From contig JAWUZG010000015.1 in assembly GCA_036785705.1 (NCBI GenBank), positions 1,302,001 to 1,366,000 of the forward strand: a stretch of DNA of 64,000 bases, written 5' to 3'. Under the pieces are notes generated by a model. The model was given only the letters and a program-made list of their open reading frames with translations, had not been told where the DNA came from and did no database searches. Source of the DNA: Acanthornis magna (taxonomy: Eukaryota > Chordata > Aves > Passeriformes > Acanthizidae). Positions 9,656 to 21,026 of this stretch are shown one piece after another (within the stretch, counting starts at the first letter, position 1; each line of letters starts with the position of its first letter). The translations under genes were made by a program, and so were the position numbers.

Positions 9656-11837
9656 ATTTGGCTGGAAGCCCATGAGCAGCTGGGGGATGAAAAGCAGAGC
9701 TGCTTGTCTGGTGTGCTGGGAAGGCTCCGATTGTTCTGGAATAACACCATGTGCCTGCTGTACTGTGGGGAGAGCGTGCTCAGATCCAGGGAATGCACAG
9801 ACTCATCTGCTGGAACACACACCATTAGTTGTTATTAATTATTCACACCTGGTGTGATTAATTAGCACGCACACACAGGTTAATGGCAGCTGAGCCTCCT
9901 CTCTGCCTCAGGTCTGTGGCCTGAGGCTCCTCTGCCTGCTCTGAGCAGCCACCCTGGGCCACCTGCATGGGCAGAGGGCACCGGGCAGGGAGGGTGGGAA
10001 GGGCAGGGTTGGGGTTACCACGTGCTCCATGTAAGAAAAGGAAATTCTGGCATTGGAACAGATCACTCACAGCCGTATCTCATCTCAGTCAGGAAATGTG
10101 GCACCTTGGGCACAGGAGCTGCTCTGCAGGGCTGGATTAGATGTTTTTTGGGTCCCAGCAATCTGTCAGAGGTGCAGGATGGAGCCCCAGCACAGCTCCG
10201 GGCTCTGCTCCTCTGCAGGACACTGTGGTGGCCACGTCCCAGGGATGGGGACACACGACGAGCCAAGGCAGAAGTTTGTGTTCTGAATTTAGAGGACTAA
10301 ACAAATAAACACGTGTGTGAGAAAATAGCAGAGGGCTTAGTGCAGAGACAGGGTGCTCAGAAGTATTATTGGAGAGGTTCATTTAATCCCAGAGAGATTC
10401 AGAGGGATAATGGCACGGGAGCAGCTCTCCAGACCTCCTTATCCTTCCTGCCAGAGGTTACGTGGGCTTTGGGAGATTGATTCATCTGCAGAGCTGAGGG
10501 GAATTGGATGATCCAGATGACTAACAATGTGATTTAGCATTGAATTTATTTCACTCGAGGTAGTTAAAGCTGATGCTTTTGTCCCCCGGGTCTTGTGTGT
10601 GAACTTAAGCCAAGTTAGTGATGAGCACGAGTTTTTCCTGCTGGGGATGTTCAGTGACCTTGCACGAAATGCTTTTGGCAAGTTGGATGAGCAGGAGCTC
10701 CGAGTGAACCTGCAAGAGCAGGGAGCAGTGGGGTCAGCCATTCCCACATGGAAAAGCTCTCTCTGTTTTCCCGGCTGCTCTCGGTGTTACCGTGGCTCGG
10801 GGCTGTACAGGGAAATGTCTCTCGAGGGCACAGTCACACCAGCACTGCCTTGCATTTGTTTTTAATCCTGGATTTTTGCCTTTGGAAAGAATAGTCTGGG
10901 TACCACCCCCTGTTGGGAGGTTAAACGTGTGTCACTGTGTCACTGCTTGGGTTTTCTCTCCATGGAGAGGGCTGGGAATGCTCCAGTCCCAGCTCTGCAT
11001 TCCTCTGACTTGGAGAACCTCTTTCAAAAAAAAAAAAAAAAAAGAGAGTTTTGCCTGAGATTTGTTGGGAAAATCTGGGGTTTTCCCCTCATGTGTGGTA
11101 CAGAAATTGGAGGCATCAATAAGCCACCCTCATTTAAAGAGAGTCCACTAAGCCAGGCAGGCGATTTTCAAAGGATCTGGGAATTTTGAAGCCCTGGTGT
11201 CCTCAGCAAGGGCAGGAGCAGGAAATCACCAACTCCTGATTCAGGAGGAAGCAAGCCAGGGGCAAAGAGTGGGAGCCTGGGGGGGGTGGCAGCAGTGGGA
11301 CAGGGAGAGGAAAGACATCCCTGACTTTGATGGTGAGGAGCAGGGAACTGCTCTGCGGAGACCCCCGGCCCTCAGCCTGGGCTGGCTGCCACCACTGAGC
11401 CATCCCTCCAAGAGTGTGGAATGAGGAATTCTGGAGTGAGTTTCTCCAGGCAGGAGGGGCTGGGGGAGCCACGTGTGCGCCCGCATAGGCTCTGGAATTG
11501 GCACTTAATTACATTAATTCCATGGGCATGCTTTCCATGGCAATTGTGTTTCCATGGCTATTTAAAGGCTGTTTAAATGTTTGCAGAGCTTTAATGGCTG
11601 TTAATTAACTGCTGGATGCAAATATGGAGAAGGTGAGGGCGCACTCATTTTGGGTGCTCACACGTCCCCCTCTCGCTGCCATCCTATGACACCTGGCAAT
11701 GTCCCCACTGCCAGCTGGGGGGACTGTGCCTGCCCCGGGGAGCTTGTTCCCATGGGCTTTGCGGGGTCACACTTCTGGGGAACATGGTTCTGCAGTTCAC
11801 CAAGACACCCAGAGAAATCTGGGTCTGGAAAATGGAT
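9656..11837. other. Unique sequence with an A-run
   Basis: No gene is supported. An uninterrupted run of about 18 A lies at 11026-11043. Otherwise mixed sequence with AT-rich blocks near 10480-10600 and 11500-11620. Confidence 0.5.
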
Positions 11838-11975
11838 GCTCAGTCCCTGGAAGTGTTTAAGTTGGATGGGGCTTGGAGCAGCCTGGGATGGGGGAAAGTG
11901 TCCCTGCCCATGGCAGGGTTGGAATGAGATAAGCTTTAAGGTCCCTTCCAACCCAAACCATTCCAGACCTTTATA
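11838..11975 (+). mobile_element. CR1 3' end, sense
   Basis: TCCCTGGAAGTGTTTAAGTT, CTTGGAGCAGCCTGGGATGG and AAGCTTTAAGGTCCCTTCCA appear in order, ending near an ACCATTCCAGACC remnant of the terminal repeat. Confidence 0.85.
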
Positions 11976-13149
11976 ATCTATGCAAATTTCTGCCCAAGAT
12001 TCCTAAAACATGCTGGGAATCGAGGTAGAGTTAAATCTGTGTGGGGTCCATGGCTTAATGAAGCAGGGGGAGCAATTTAATCTGATAATGAAGGGCCACA
12101 AGCAATTTCTGGTGCAGGAATGAAGTCAATCCAGATTCAGAGCAGTTCACACTGAGGTTTGGCCTTAGTTTGGAAATGGTTTTATCTGTCCTTTACAGAG
12201 GGAGAAGAAAATCTACATTGCGTTGGGTGACACCAATTGTGTCCCCTTGGCGTGGTTTGGACATCCTGCAATGCATCACTCTGAGACCTTCCAAGGAAAA
12301 AAACCCAAACAGCTCTGAAAATAACGTCTGGGATACCTTGGGCTGTTCATTCCATCCAAACAAAAAGTGTTGCTGGATTTAGAGGGAACAGTGGATGCTC
12401 TCCAAGGCAGGTGACCCCACGAGAAGGGGTGCGTGTCAGGTGACTCTTGGGGCTCCTTTCACTTTTAAAAGGAACCTTTCTGTCAAAACTAACACAAACC
12501 ATGTTCTAGTTACAGCCAGAAAGCTCAGGACTTCCTCCCCCCAGTTAGATTAGACCAAGGTAATCTTCCACTTAGTCATTTCAGTTGCACCCACCAAAAT
12601 TAAACACTGTATTTCCACAAAAGTAGCTCATTTTCTGCCCACTCTGACCACTTTGGACTGGAATATTATTCCATAAACATCTTTGGCCAAAGGGCACCTT
12701 GCAGTCAGCTGTGAATTCCCAGATGTGCCTAAAACCAGACAAACATTGTTGGGTTTTTTTTTCCCTTCTTTGAAAGTGAAACATAAGAGAAAAGTCAGGG
12801 CAAAGAAACCAGAAAATTATTGTGTTTCTTTCAGTGATTCAAACTTAAACAGCTGCCAACAGCTTTGGAAAAGCAGTTTTTTGGCACCAAGTTCCCAGTG
12901 ACCCTTTTGTAAGAAATTTCATCTTATTTTGGAGTGTTCCTCTTATAAATTTTAAAAACCAAAAAACCAAAAACCAAAAAACCAAAACCAAAACAACAAA
13001 CAAAGAAACAAACAAAAACCAAACCAAACCGAAACAAAGGGGGGTGGGGGGAAGAGAGACATTTCCACTAGAAAAGTTCTAGTTTCAAAGATTTTGGCCT
13101 GGAAATAGCAGCAGAAGCCAGTGAAACTCAAATGTGTTTGCTGCTACCG
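11976..13149. other. AT-rich unique sequence
   Basis: Unique sequence without gene signatures apart from the A/C-rich simple repeat at 12954-13038. Confidence 0.5.
12954..13038. repeat. A/C-rich low-complexity repeat
   Basis: Irregular (AAAACC)n-like run on the plus strand, essentially no T and almost no G. It is the reverse-complement composition of the long T/G run at 18341. Confidence 0.9.
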
Positions 13150-13513
13150 TAAAATCACAGAACTGTTGGGGTTGGAGAAGATCTTTAGGATCATCAAGTC
13201 CAGCCTTTGACTGATCGCCACCTTGTCAACTAAACCCCATTGTCACGTGCCACATCTGCTTGGTTTTTGAATATTTGAGGGGTGGTGACTCCCCCACTGC
13301 CCTGGGCTGCCCATTCCAATGATTAACTACTCTTTAATGAACGTTTTTTTCCCAATATCCAACCTGAACCTCCCCTGGCATAACCTGAGGCCGTTCCCTC
13401 TCCTCCTGTCCCTGTTCCCCGGGAGCAGATCCCCCCAGCTGTCCCCTCCTGTCAGGAGTTGTGCAGAGCCACAAGGTCCCCCCTGATCCTCCTTTTCTCC
13501 AGGCTGAGCCCCC
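13150..13513 (-). mobile_element. CR1 LINE fragment, antisense
   Basis: It begins AAAATCACAGAACTGTTGGG and continues through TTGGAGAAGATCTTTAGGAT, CCACTGCCCTGGGCTGCCC and AGCCACAAGGTCCCCCCTGA to TCCTTTTCTCCAGGCTGAGC. At about 360 bp it covers the same part as the sense copy at 796. No ORF2 is present. Confidence 0.88.
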
Positions 13514-14964
13514 CAGGGAAGTCCTGGGCCCATCCTCTTGCCTACTAGTGCCACGGCTCTGTGCAAGCTCATGCTGAAGTCTGCTTGGGATCTGTGCTTG
13601 AGAAGTGATTCCTCTCCTGCCCTGCTGAGTGAAACACAGAAAACATCTGAATTTTGCTTTGTGGGGAGCCTTTTAGTCTCCTTTAAAACTTTAAAATTTT
13701 CTGGAACCAACACTCTGTTTGCGGAGGAGCATTTCTGTTCATCTGAATTCCAGCCACCAGAAAAGGGACAGAACATGCCAAATGATGCAAGTTGAGGGAA
13801 TGCTCCTCTTCCCACCCATTGTTTCTGCTCTTTCCTGGGCAGGGGTGCCAGAGGGTCCTGTCTGGGGTGTTTGTGGCCAAACAAGGGTCCAGGATTCTTA
13901 TGGGGATGTGGGATGCAGGCAGAGCTGGGCAGGGACATTGCCACCCCAAGCAGTGTCACACCCCCTGTCCTGTCCTGCCTGCCCTGGATTGACACCAGGA
14001 CCCAGGCTCCTTCTAAAATAACAAACTTTAATCTTCTTTTTTCCATCTTCTTTTGACTTTCAGTATAAATTACCTCGTCTGAGGTGTCACTAGAAATTGA
14101 TTTGTTATGCTAAATACTTGCCAAATAAATAATGAGCTCCCAAAGCAGTCTATATGCAAGAAGACAAGGAGTGAATTATTTCTAGTGGTTTCTTTTATCA
14201 TGCATGGATTAAATTATTTCAGAGCCCTGATTCCCAGGGCTGGGCCATCTCCGAAAATGTGCTGGTGCCACTTAAAAACACCAAGCCCCCCTCTATGCTC
14301 TTTTATGATATTAAATGTCACCAGTTCCCTCGTTTTATCACATTATTACAGCCTTTTCTTGCCTGGAAGGGATCAAATTAATGAAAACCGAAAGAATCCA
14401 AGGTGTCTGCCCAAACATCTCTCATAAAATCATCCCCCACATTACACAACAAGTTTCCAGGTGATGCCACGAACAAAAGGCCAAACCAATTTAAATAAGG
14501 CTGATTACAGCCTTTAAAAACCCCAACAACCCAACCCCCAGAGCTGAACAACACTGACGCGTATTTTAAGGTGCTGATAAAGAGACCAGAACATTTATTT
14601 AGCAGAAATGCACTGTTTTATTTGCTCTGTCAGGTTTTTGCTGAGATGTCTCCTTCTAGGCTGTGTTTTCCCCCCGGTTTCATGCACAGCTTCCAGAGAC
14701 TGTTTTTGGGTCGCCGTGCTCGGGTTGGTGATGTGTCCCCACCGTGGTGCTTTAGGACACTGGGGATGGAGCCTGGAACTCTGCTCCAGGGTCAGCAGGG
14801 TCTGAAATCCTCCCCAAATCCTCTGCTCAGTGGAAGGAGCCGGGGACGTGGAGAGCAGTGTCACCCCGTGGGCAGAAGGGCCAGGGAGGGAATGAGCTGC
14901 GGGGCCTGGGCGGGGATGGCTGAGGTGCCAGGGCTGCACCTCCTCACTGCTGTGCCCACCTCAG
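13514..14964. other. Unique sequence, no gene found
   Basis: AT-rich near 14080-14600, GC-richer at 14650-14940. Short open frames only. Confidence 0.5.
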
Positions 14965-15032
14965 TGCGTTCATGGATGGAACTGTTGGTCTTGGAGGTCT
15001 TTTTCCACCCTAAATGGCTCCATGGCTCTGTT
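14965..15032 (+). mobile_element. Short CR1 3' tail
   Basis: GTTGGTCTTGGAGGTCTTTT followed by CCACCCTAAATGGCTCCATG matches the last ~65 bp of a CR1 tail of the TTGGAGGTC type. It is quite diverged. Confidence 0.65.
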
Positions 15033-15242
15033 TTGCCTTGAGGACTACAGGGAGAACGTGGCTCTGATCTGTTCCGTTCTTCCAAAAACGTGAGGTGAGG
15101 ACAGAAGCCAACAGCTCCAAGGCTCACCACGACACCCTCAAGGGAATGGATCCTGAGGGTCATCAGGGTTGGAAAAGACGTCTCTGGTCATCAAGTTCAG
15201 CCATCAGCCAGCACCACCACTGCGCTCACCCCTACCCCATGT

Positions 15243-15765
15243 TGATGCCAGTGGTTTTTGTCTTTTCTTTTTATACCCTTTTAATACATTTTTATAGCCT
15301 TTCCCTTCCCTGGTACCCTCTATACACACCCCTTGTACTTTAGCCCCCCATGTTTATAACTCTTGTAGTCTGATATTTAGCTTAGTTAGGACTCTTGTAA
15401 AGCGAAGAAGACCAAACATTTTTACTATTTCAGAACTAGAGGCTCCAATCTTGGACAGAGCCTTCTCTCTGGAACATGTTTTTGTAAACTAGACTGTAGT
15501 CTCATTGCGGGGAGGTTAATTAGAATAGGGGACAATTAATTCATTTATTAGGTATCTTATAGGGGCATTTTAGGTAGATATGCTAATTTTGCAAGGTCCA
15601 TAGAAATTCAGTATACATTGTATGGGCTCTCTCTTGTGCTTCTCAGTGTGTTTCCACCTTCGATGAGTTGAGCACGTATGATCCTATTAAACCGAGGTAA
15701 CTTCCCTTTCCCTTTCCCTTTACTGCTGTGTCTGCTTCATATTTTTACAAGCCGATAAGGCATCA
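15243..15765 (+). mobile_element. Solo LTR (523 bp) in CR1
   Basis: The ends are a perfect 7-bp inverted repeat, TGATGCC and GGCATCA, flanked by a perfect TSD ATGT (15239-15242 and 15766-15769). ATTAAA at 15686-15691 is a likely polyadenylation signal, followed by a (CCCTTT)3-like tract at about 15705-15721. The body is AT-rich. There is no adjacent internal region. The ends resemble those of the LTRs at 6319 and 56413, but the bodies do not align by eye, so it is a different family or a distant relative. Confidence 0.85.
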
Positions 15766-15784
15766 ATGTCTCCAAGTGCGATAT

Positions 15785-16562
15785 TGTCCTAGCTTACATG
15801 AAAGGTGTAACAAAAAGTCTGTGTTCTATTACCATCTCCACAAGCTGTTAAAAAGAGGTGGGGCAGTGTTCTTTGTGTTCAGCATGACCCAGCCCTGCTA
15901 ACACCATCGGGGCTAGCTCTGCTCATGGCCATCAATGTCCCCACGAGTGACCCAGCCCTGCTAACACCATCGGGGCTAGCTCTGCTCATGGCCATCAATG
16001 TCCCCACGAGTGACCCAGCCCTGCTAACACCATCGGGGCTATCCCTGCTCGTGGCCATCGAGGGCTCCAGGAGTGACTCACAGATTCCATCAGCCATTGG
16101 GAGATGCCCTGCCCAGAGGGGAGGAACTGAACATTCCCACCTGCACATAAGCTGAGACCTTGGAACACCGGGGTACCTTTTCCACTGATTCCCAGAGGAG
16201 AAGAGCTCAGGAGCCACCACTGGACCTCCAGAGACCGACGAGACCTTTCCGCAAGATCACCATTTCAACAAGAGCACATCCATCACTCCAACGGGACTGC
16301 AGCCACCATTGAACTGCACTGCTAGCACCACCCTAACAGGGTGAGGGTTGTATTCTGACTTTGTCTATTTAAACTGTTGTTTCTGTATTATTGCCTTGCT
16401 CTAACTATTAGTAAAGAACTGTTATTCCTTTTTCCATATCTCTTGCTTGAGAGCCCCTTGATTTCAAAGTTATAATAATTCGGAGGGAAAAGGAGTCATA
16501 TTCCCTATTCCAAGGGAGGTTCCTGCCTGCCTTGGCAGACACCTGTCTTTCAAACCAAGACA
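15785..16562 (+). mobile_element. LTR with 63-bp internal repeats
   Basis: It starts TGTCCTAG and ends CCAAGACA. Both ends are confirmed by the sister copy at 33479. It lies 19 bp of CR1 sequence beyond the previous LTR. AGTAAA at 16410-16415 is a possible variant polyadenylation signal. Three tandem 63-bp units occupy 15885-16073. No clear TSD remains. At 778 bp it is about one repeat unit longer than the 717-bp sister. No retroviral genes are attached. Confidence 0.85.
15885..16073 (+). repeat. 63-bp tandem repeat x3 inside LTR
   Basis: Units start at 15885, 15948 and 16011, each with TGACCCAGCCCTGCTAACAC. Units 1 and 2 are identical or nearly so, and unit 3 is diverged in its second half. 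Since 63 is a multiple of three, an open frame of 76 codons runs across the units with a repeating peptide. This is a by-product of the period, not evidence of a gene. Confidence 0.93.
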
Positions 16563-16755
16563 TACACTGCTTTTGAATCCCTCCGAGGATGGGGACTCCC
16601 CCACTGCCCTGGGCAGCTGTGCTGAGGCAGGACAACCCTTTCAGTGAAGCAGTTCTCCCTAATGCCCAACCTAAACCTTCCCTAGCGCAACCTGGGGCCA
16701 TTTCCTCTCATGCTATCACTTGTTCCCAGAGAGAAGAGGCTTCAGAGCCTCACCC

Positions 16756-18340
16756 CCGTGTCCCTTGTTGCTGCTCCACTCCTGCCTCTCTGTGCCACTG
16801 CTCCAGCCTGTGACTCTTCTGCAAGCAAGGAGGGTTTCTGCAGTGCTGTCCCCACTCAGTTCTCCAGCCCAGCTCCTGGGAAATGCAGTTCCAGCAGCTC
16901 AGGCTCACCTCGGGGGCTGGAGAGCATGGGATGCTCTGGAGGGTGGGGCAGAGGGCCTGGATTCCTACACTGAATTACAGTTTGTCTGTAAGAACACCTG
17001 GTGGGACTCCCTTCCTGGATTGAACCTTCTGCAAATGTCCGACAGAGAAAAGAGAGGCAAAAAGCTGAGGAAGGTGGATAAGATGGAAGAAACCCTTGCT
17101 GTGAAACAGAGAAAAATCCCCATGACAAGCCAAGTGTGACTGGCTGCTCTTGATGCTGATTCTTCTGCTGTAAAATGAGAGATTATTAGGGTTGCATTAG
17201 GCAGCTAATGCCACTTTTCAATAAAGTGGGCTGTGTCCACTAATGCCTGAAGATGCTTATTATTATTTATTGATATATAAAGCTGCTGTATGAGCTTTAT
17301 TTAAAGGCATGCCAGGCACGATTACTGTAATTTGCTAATGTAACAGAAGAATTTCCTATTATCCTAATGTCACCTTGTGAAAGCTCTTGGGATTTTTTTC
17401 CCAGCGAAGTCTTGCTACAGAGCACATTGAGCACAGCTGCTCAGTTCAGCGTTGTCTCTGTGCCACTTGCTGAGGTCACTTGGCTTGTGGGCGACCTGGA
17501 GTACGAATTCAAGAATTAAATTATGTTCCAGCAATATAAAGTGAAGTATTGGTGCACAGAGAGCCCTGAAATGGTTGTTCAGGAGGTGTTTGAATCCCTT
17601 AAGCAGCCCCTGGCACTCGGGTTGGACCCTCTGTGCCGGGAGCTCACTCAGAGGCTGATCCCGAACTCCTGCAGGACAGAAGCGTCTCCCCATTGCCCCA
17701 AGAAACCAAGGGGCCGGGAGAGGAAGCCTTGAGGCAGTTTGAACAGCATCTTCCAGAATGCCAGAGCCTTTTGGGACAGCTCTGCCAGCTCTGTGCCTGG
17801 CGCTGGCTGAGGGCTGGTCCTGGCTGAGCTGAGTGCCAAGGAGGTGTCTGTGCATGAGGTTTGATTTCGGAGCCAGAAAGACCTTCGAGATAAGGCCGGG
17901 CAGTGGGGTGGGTGGTGATTTCCCTCCCAGTCCACTCCTCCTGCCGTAACCCCACAATCCAGAGTTTCCAGCCCTGTGCCCATCACTGCACAGCCACTGC
18001 TGCTCGGATCTCCCCACGGAACAGACACACCGCTGAAGTCACACCCCAGAGGACAAGATTTCCCCTCCAAAACAAATTCCCCTGCTGCTGTTGCAGAGCT
18101 GTTTTACCTGACCGCAGGGGAGCTCTGCCCAGGTGTGCCCTTGGCTGGGGGTACAGCAGCTCAGGTGGAGCTGTGCCCTCAGCTGTGCCCTCAGCCCAGC
18201 AGGAAATCCTGGCTGCTCCCATGCCCTGCTCTGCCCCGGGGCCTGCAGTGATGCTCTCTGCTTTAAACAGCATGGAAATGGCTGTGACCACTTGGAAACT
18301 TCAGGTCATGTTGCTGCTTTTTGCTGCTTTTTAATGGCTT
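16756..18340. other. Unique sequence; AT-rich CNE candidate
   Basis: GC-rich at 16760-16960 and 17640-18250. The 17150-17400 stretch is AT-rich, repeat-free and holds CTAATG/TTTATT-type motifs that look like conserved non-coding sequence. Overlapping open frames on both strands at 17415-18334 have no recognisable domain. Confidence 0.4.
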
Positions 18341-18945
18341 TCTTTTTTTTTTTTAATTTTTTTTTTTTTTACTGTATGGTCACAATTTCCTTTTTTTTTT
18401 TTTTTTTCTGTGCAACCAAAACCCCTTTCTTTTCCTGTTTTGTTTTTTTGTGTGTGTGTGTGTGTGTGTGTTTTTTTTCCTGTTTGTTTTTTGGTTTTGG
18501 GGGGTTTTTTTTGGGGGGGTTGTTTTGTTTTTGTTCATTTTGTTTGTTTGATGGGTTTTTTTGTGGGTTTTTTGTTTGTGTTTCTGGGTTTTTGGGGTTT
18601 TTTTTGTTTCTATGGTGGGGTTTTTTGTTTGTTTTTTGTAGGTTTTTGTGGGGTTTTTGTTTGTTTCTGTGGGGTGTTTTGGTGGGATCTTTGTTGGTTT
18701 TGGTTGGTTTTATTTTTGGTTCTGTTTGTTTTGTTTTGGTTTTTTGTTTTTGTTTGTTTTGGTTTTTGGGGGGTTTGTTTGGTTGATTTTTTGTTTTGTT
18801 TTTGTTTGGGGTTTTTTGGTTGTTTTTTTGTGGGGTTTTTTTGCTTATTTTTTGTTTGGTTTGGGGGGTTTTTTGTTTGGTTTGGTTTTTGGGGTTTTTT
18901 TCTTGGTTTTTTTGGCGTTTTTTTGTTTTTTCGTTTGGTTTTTTC
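18341..18945. repeat. 600-bp T/G low-complexity tract
   Basis: The plus strand is nearly all T and G: a run of T, a (TG)n stretch near 18450-18470, then irregular GGGTTTTTT / TTTTGTTTG units. A and C are almost absent. Frames of up to 217 codons exist in it but consist of a few residues (Phe, Gly, Val, Cys, Leu, Trp) and are composition artefacts. The minus strand is pure A/C. The many G-runs could form G-quadruplexes or R-loops, which is inference. Confidence 0.95.
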
Positions 18946-20349
18946 CAGGGAAGAGCTGTCTAAAGGTTGGATTTCAGTAATCCTCATCAGAGGGAGGGTC
19001 GATATTTCCTTTCAGAAGCCGAGTGACTCTTTCCAACAATCCCAGTGCACACTGACACCCTGACCTGTGTGTCCAGCTGTGACTGCGATGTTTTCCCTTG
19101 GCAATGCCCAGCCTGGCTGCCATTTCCTGGAGAAAATTGAATTTATCCTTGTTACGAATTTATTCTTACTATGAATTTATTCTTCTGAAAGCATTTTAGA
19201 GCCCGAGGGTGGCTGCTGCTGTGGTTCCATGGTTCCCTGAGGTGCTGCTGGTCACGGATGGGGCAGACAGGGCTCGTTCCCTGCTGGAACACACACCTGG
19301 ATCTGCTGGAATCCCACGTCTCGCTTGTTCTTGTGCTGGTAGCAGCTGGAAAAAAGGGAACTCCAGGCAGAGAGAGTGTGGGAGAAGGATCCAGGTGTTC
19401 ATTTCAGGGGGATAAAGCAGCCTGTGCTCAGCACCCTTATCTCTGCAGCAACACTCGTGCTGTTACTTCCATGGATTTTCAACAAAGGCTCAGCCTCACT
19501 GCAATGGGATGAAGCAGCTGCTGGAGAATGTGGCTCAGAGCCAGCCCAGGTGTCCCAGGGAGGGCACAGTGCCAGCAGCAGCTGACACAGTTTACCTGGA
19601 GTATTGTTCTGCACGAGTAAAGCATCTTCCCACAAACAGACCCCCACTATTCTGTGATCCCATGGAAAGCCTTTGAAGCCTGTGCTCCCTCTCAAATTCC
19701 TTTGAATTAGCGATATTGCAAATTATTTTCATAAAACAAGAAAAACCCTGCATTTTCCCCAAAGCTCAAGCTCTGAGCTTTCTGTGTGGTTTCTTTTTCT
19801 TTCCCTTTCTCCTCCAAAATTACTGATCATTTTTTGGGGTTTTTTTTGTGGTTCTGGGTTCAAGCTGGTGTGGTTGGAAAACATCCCAAAGAAAAGAAAG
19901 CAAATAGCAACTTTGAAAATGGAACTGGGCAGGCACGAGAACTGAAAGCAGGAACAATTTCAATAATGGCGCATGTGTATTTGTGCCCCCTGCACATTTG
20001 TATTGTTGCTGAGCTTTTATAAAGATGATAAGTTTGCTGCAAATGATGGATAATGGTGAAAATGCACCTGCTGTACAAAGGCAGCATTCTGCTTGGAAAG
20101 GGAATAGGTTCTCCTTTGGGAATGTTCTTCCTGTGGGCTGAAAACAGGAAAGGAATTGTACCAATTTGCAGTGACCATGGATATTACACGAAGGGCAGGA
20201 CTTGGAGTATCACAAAACACTGTTTGCCAAGGGTGCAGCCCACGACAGGGATTTCTCCATGTAACCTTCTAATACACAAATTAAAGTGGGGTTCTGACTA
20301 ATTTGTGCTCCCAGAGAGGAGGGATGGGGCTGGAGAGAAGCAGGGAGAG
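18946..20349. other. Unique sequence, no gene found
   Basis: Mixed composition with AT-rich parts at 19130-19200 and 19690-20080. I see no repeats or genes. Confidence 0.5.
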
Positions 20350-21026
20350 CAGTGTAGGTGCCCAGGGAAGTTGTGGATGCCCCACCCTTGGGAAGCAGAA
20401 TCATGGAATATCCTGAGTCAGAACGGACCCATGGGGATCGTCCTTGGTCCTGCACAGACACCCCAACAATCCCACTCTGGGCATCCCTGAGAGCTCTGTC
20501 CAAACACTCCTGGGAGCTCTGGCAGCCTCAGGGCTGTGCCCATTCCCTGGGGAGCCTGGGCAGTGCCCAGCACCCTCTGGGGGAAGAACCTTTCCTGATC
20601 TCCAGCCTGACCCTCCCTGACACAGCTCCAGCCATTCCCGGGGTGCTGTCCCTGTCACAGAGAGCAGACATCAGTGTCCTCCCTTCTCTTCCCCTCACAA
20701 GAAGTTGTAACTGCAGTGAGGTCTCCCCTCAGTCTCTTCCAGCTGAACAGACCAAGTGTCCTCATATGGCCCCTGCAGACCCTTCCCCATCCTCCAAAGT
20801 GTTCACCTTTGGGCGCTCTCTAATGGCTTTAAATCTGTTTTCAGATTGTGGCACCCAAAGTTGCCCCCAGCGCGTGAGGTGAGGCTGCACAGCTCCAAGC
20901 TCTGTCCCAGGCCAGGTTGGACAGGGCTTGGAACAACCTGGGACAGTGGAAGGTGTCCCTGCCCACGGCAGGGGTGGGATGGGATGAGCTTTAAGGTTCC
21001 TTCCAACCCAAACCATTTTGTGATCC
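20350..21026 (+). mobile_element. CR1 3' end split by another CR1
   Basis: The left piece (about 20350-20396) has GGTGCCCAGGGAAGTTGTGG and ATGCCCCACCCTTGG. The right piece (about 20900-21026) has AGGCCAGGTTGGACAGGGCT, CTTGGAACAACCTGGGACAG and GAGCTTTAAGGTTCCTTCCA. In an intact CR1 tail these blocks adjoin. The gap holds an opposite-strand CR1. Confidence 0.75.
20399..20885 (-). mobile_element. CR1 inserted in CR1
   Basis: It begins AATCATGGAATATCCTGAGT and runs on through ACACCCCAACAATCCCACTC, CATTCCCTGGGGAGCCTGGG and CACCCTCTGGGGGAAGAACC to AGTCTCTTCCAGCTGAACAG and beyond. At nearly 490 bp it is the longest single CR1 piece of this subfamily here. It interrupts a sense CR1 tail. Confidence 0.85.

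Larger units (their letters stand above)
15150..16755 (-). mobile_element. CR1 interrupted by two LTRs
   Basis: One antisense CR1 lies in three pieces: 15150-15242 (GGTTGGAAAAGACG, CAGCCAGCACCACCACTG, CCCCATGT), 15766-15784 (ATGTCTCCAAGTGCGATAT) and 16563-16755 (GCTTTTGAATCCCTCC, GGGGACTCCCCCACTGCCCT, AGAGAAGAGG). Joined in this order they give the normal antisense CR1 sequence of this subfamily. The gaps are two unrelated LTRs. The CR1 is therefore the oldest of the three. Confidence 0.85.

Noticed and set aside
15925..16220. Small repeat-containing proteins on both strands
   Set aside because: Translations of the 63-bp LTR repeat, whose period is a multiple of three. They occur inside a non-coding LTR.
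18133..19063. Overlapping 217-codon open frames
   Set aside because: They lie in the T/G low-complexity tract. The amino-acid content (Phe, Gly, Val, Leu, Trp, Cys) follows from composition, not selection.
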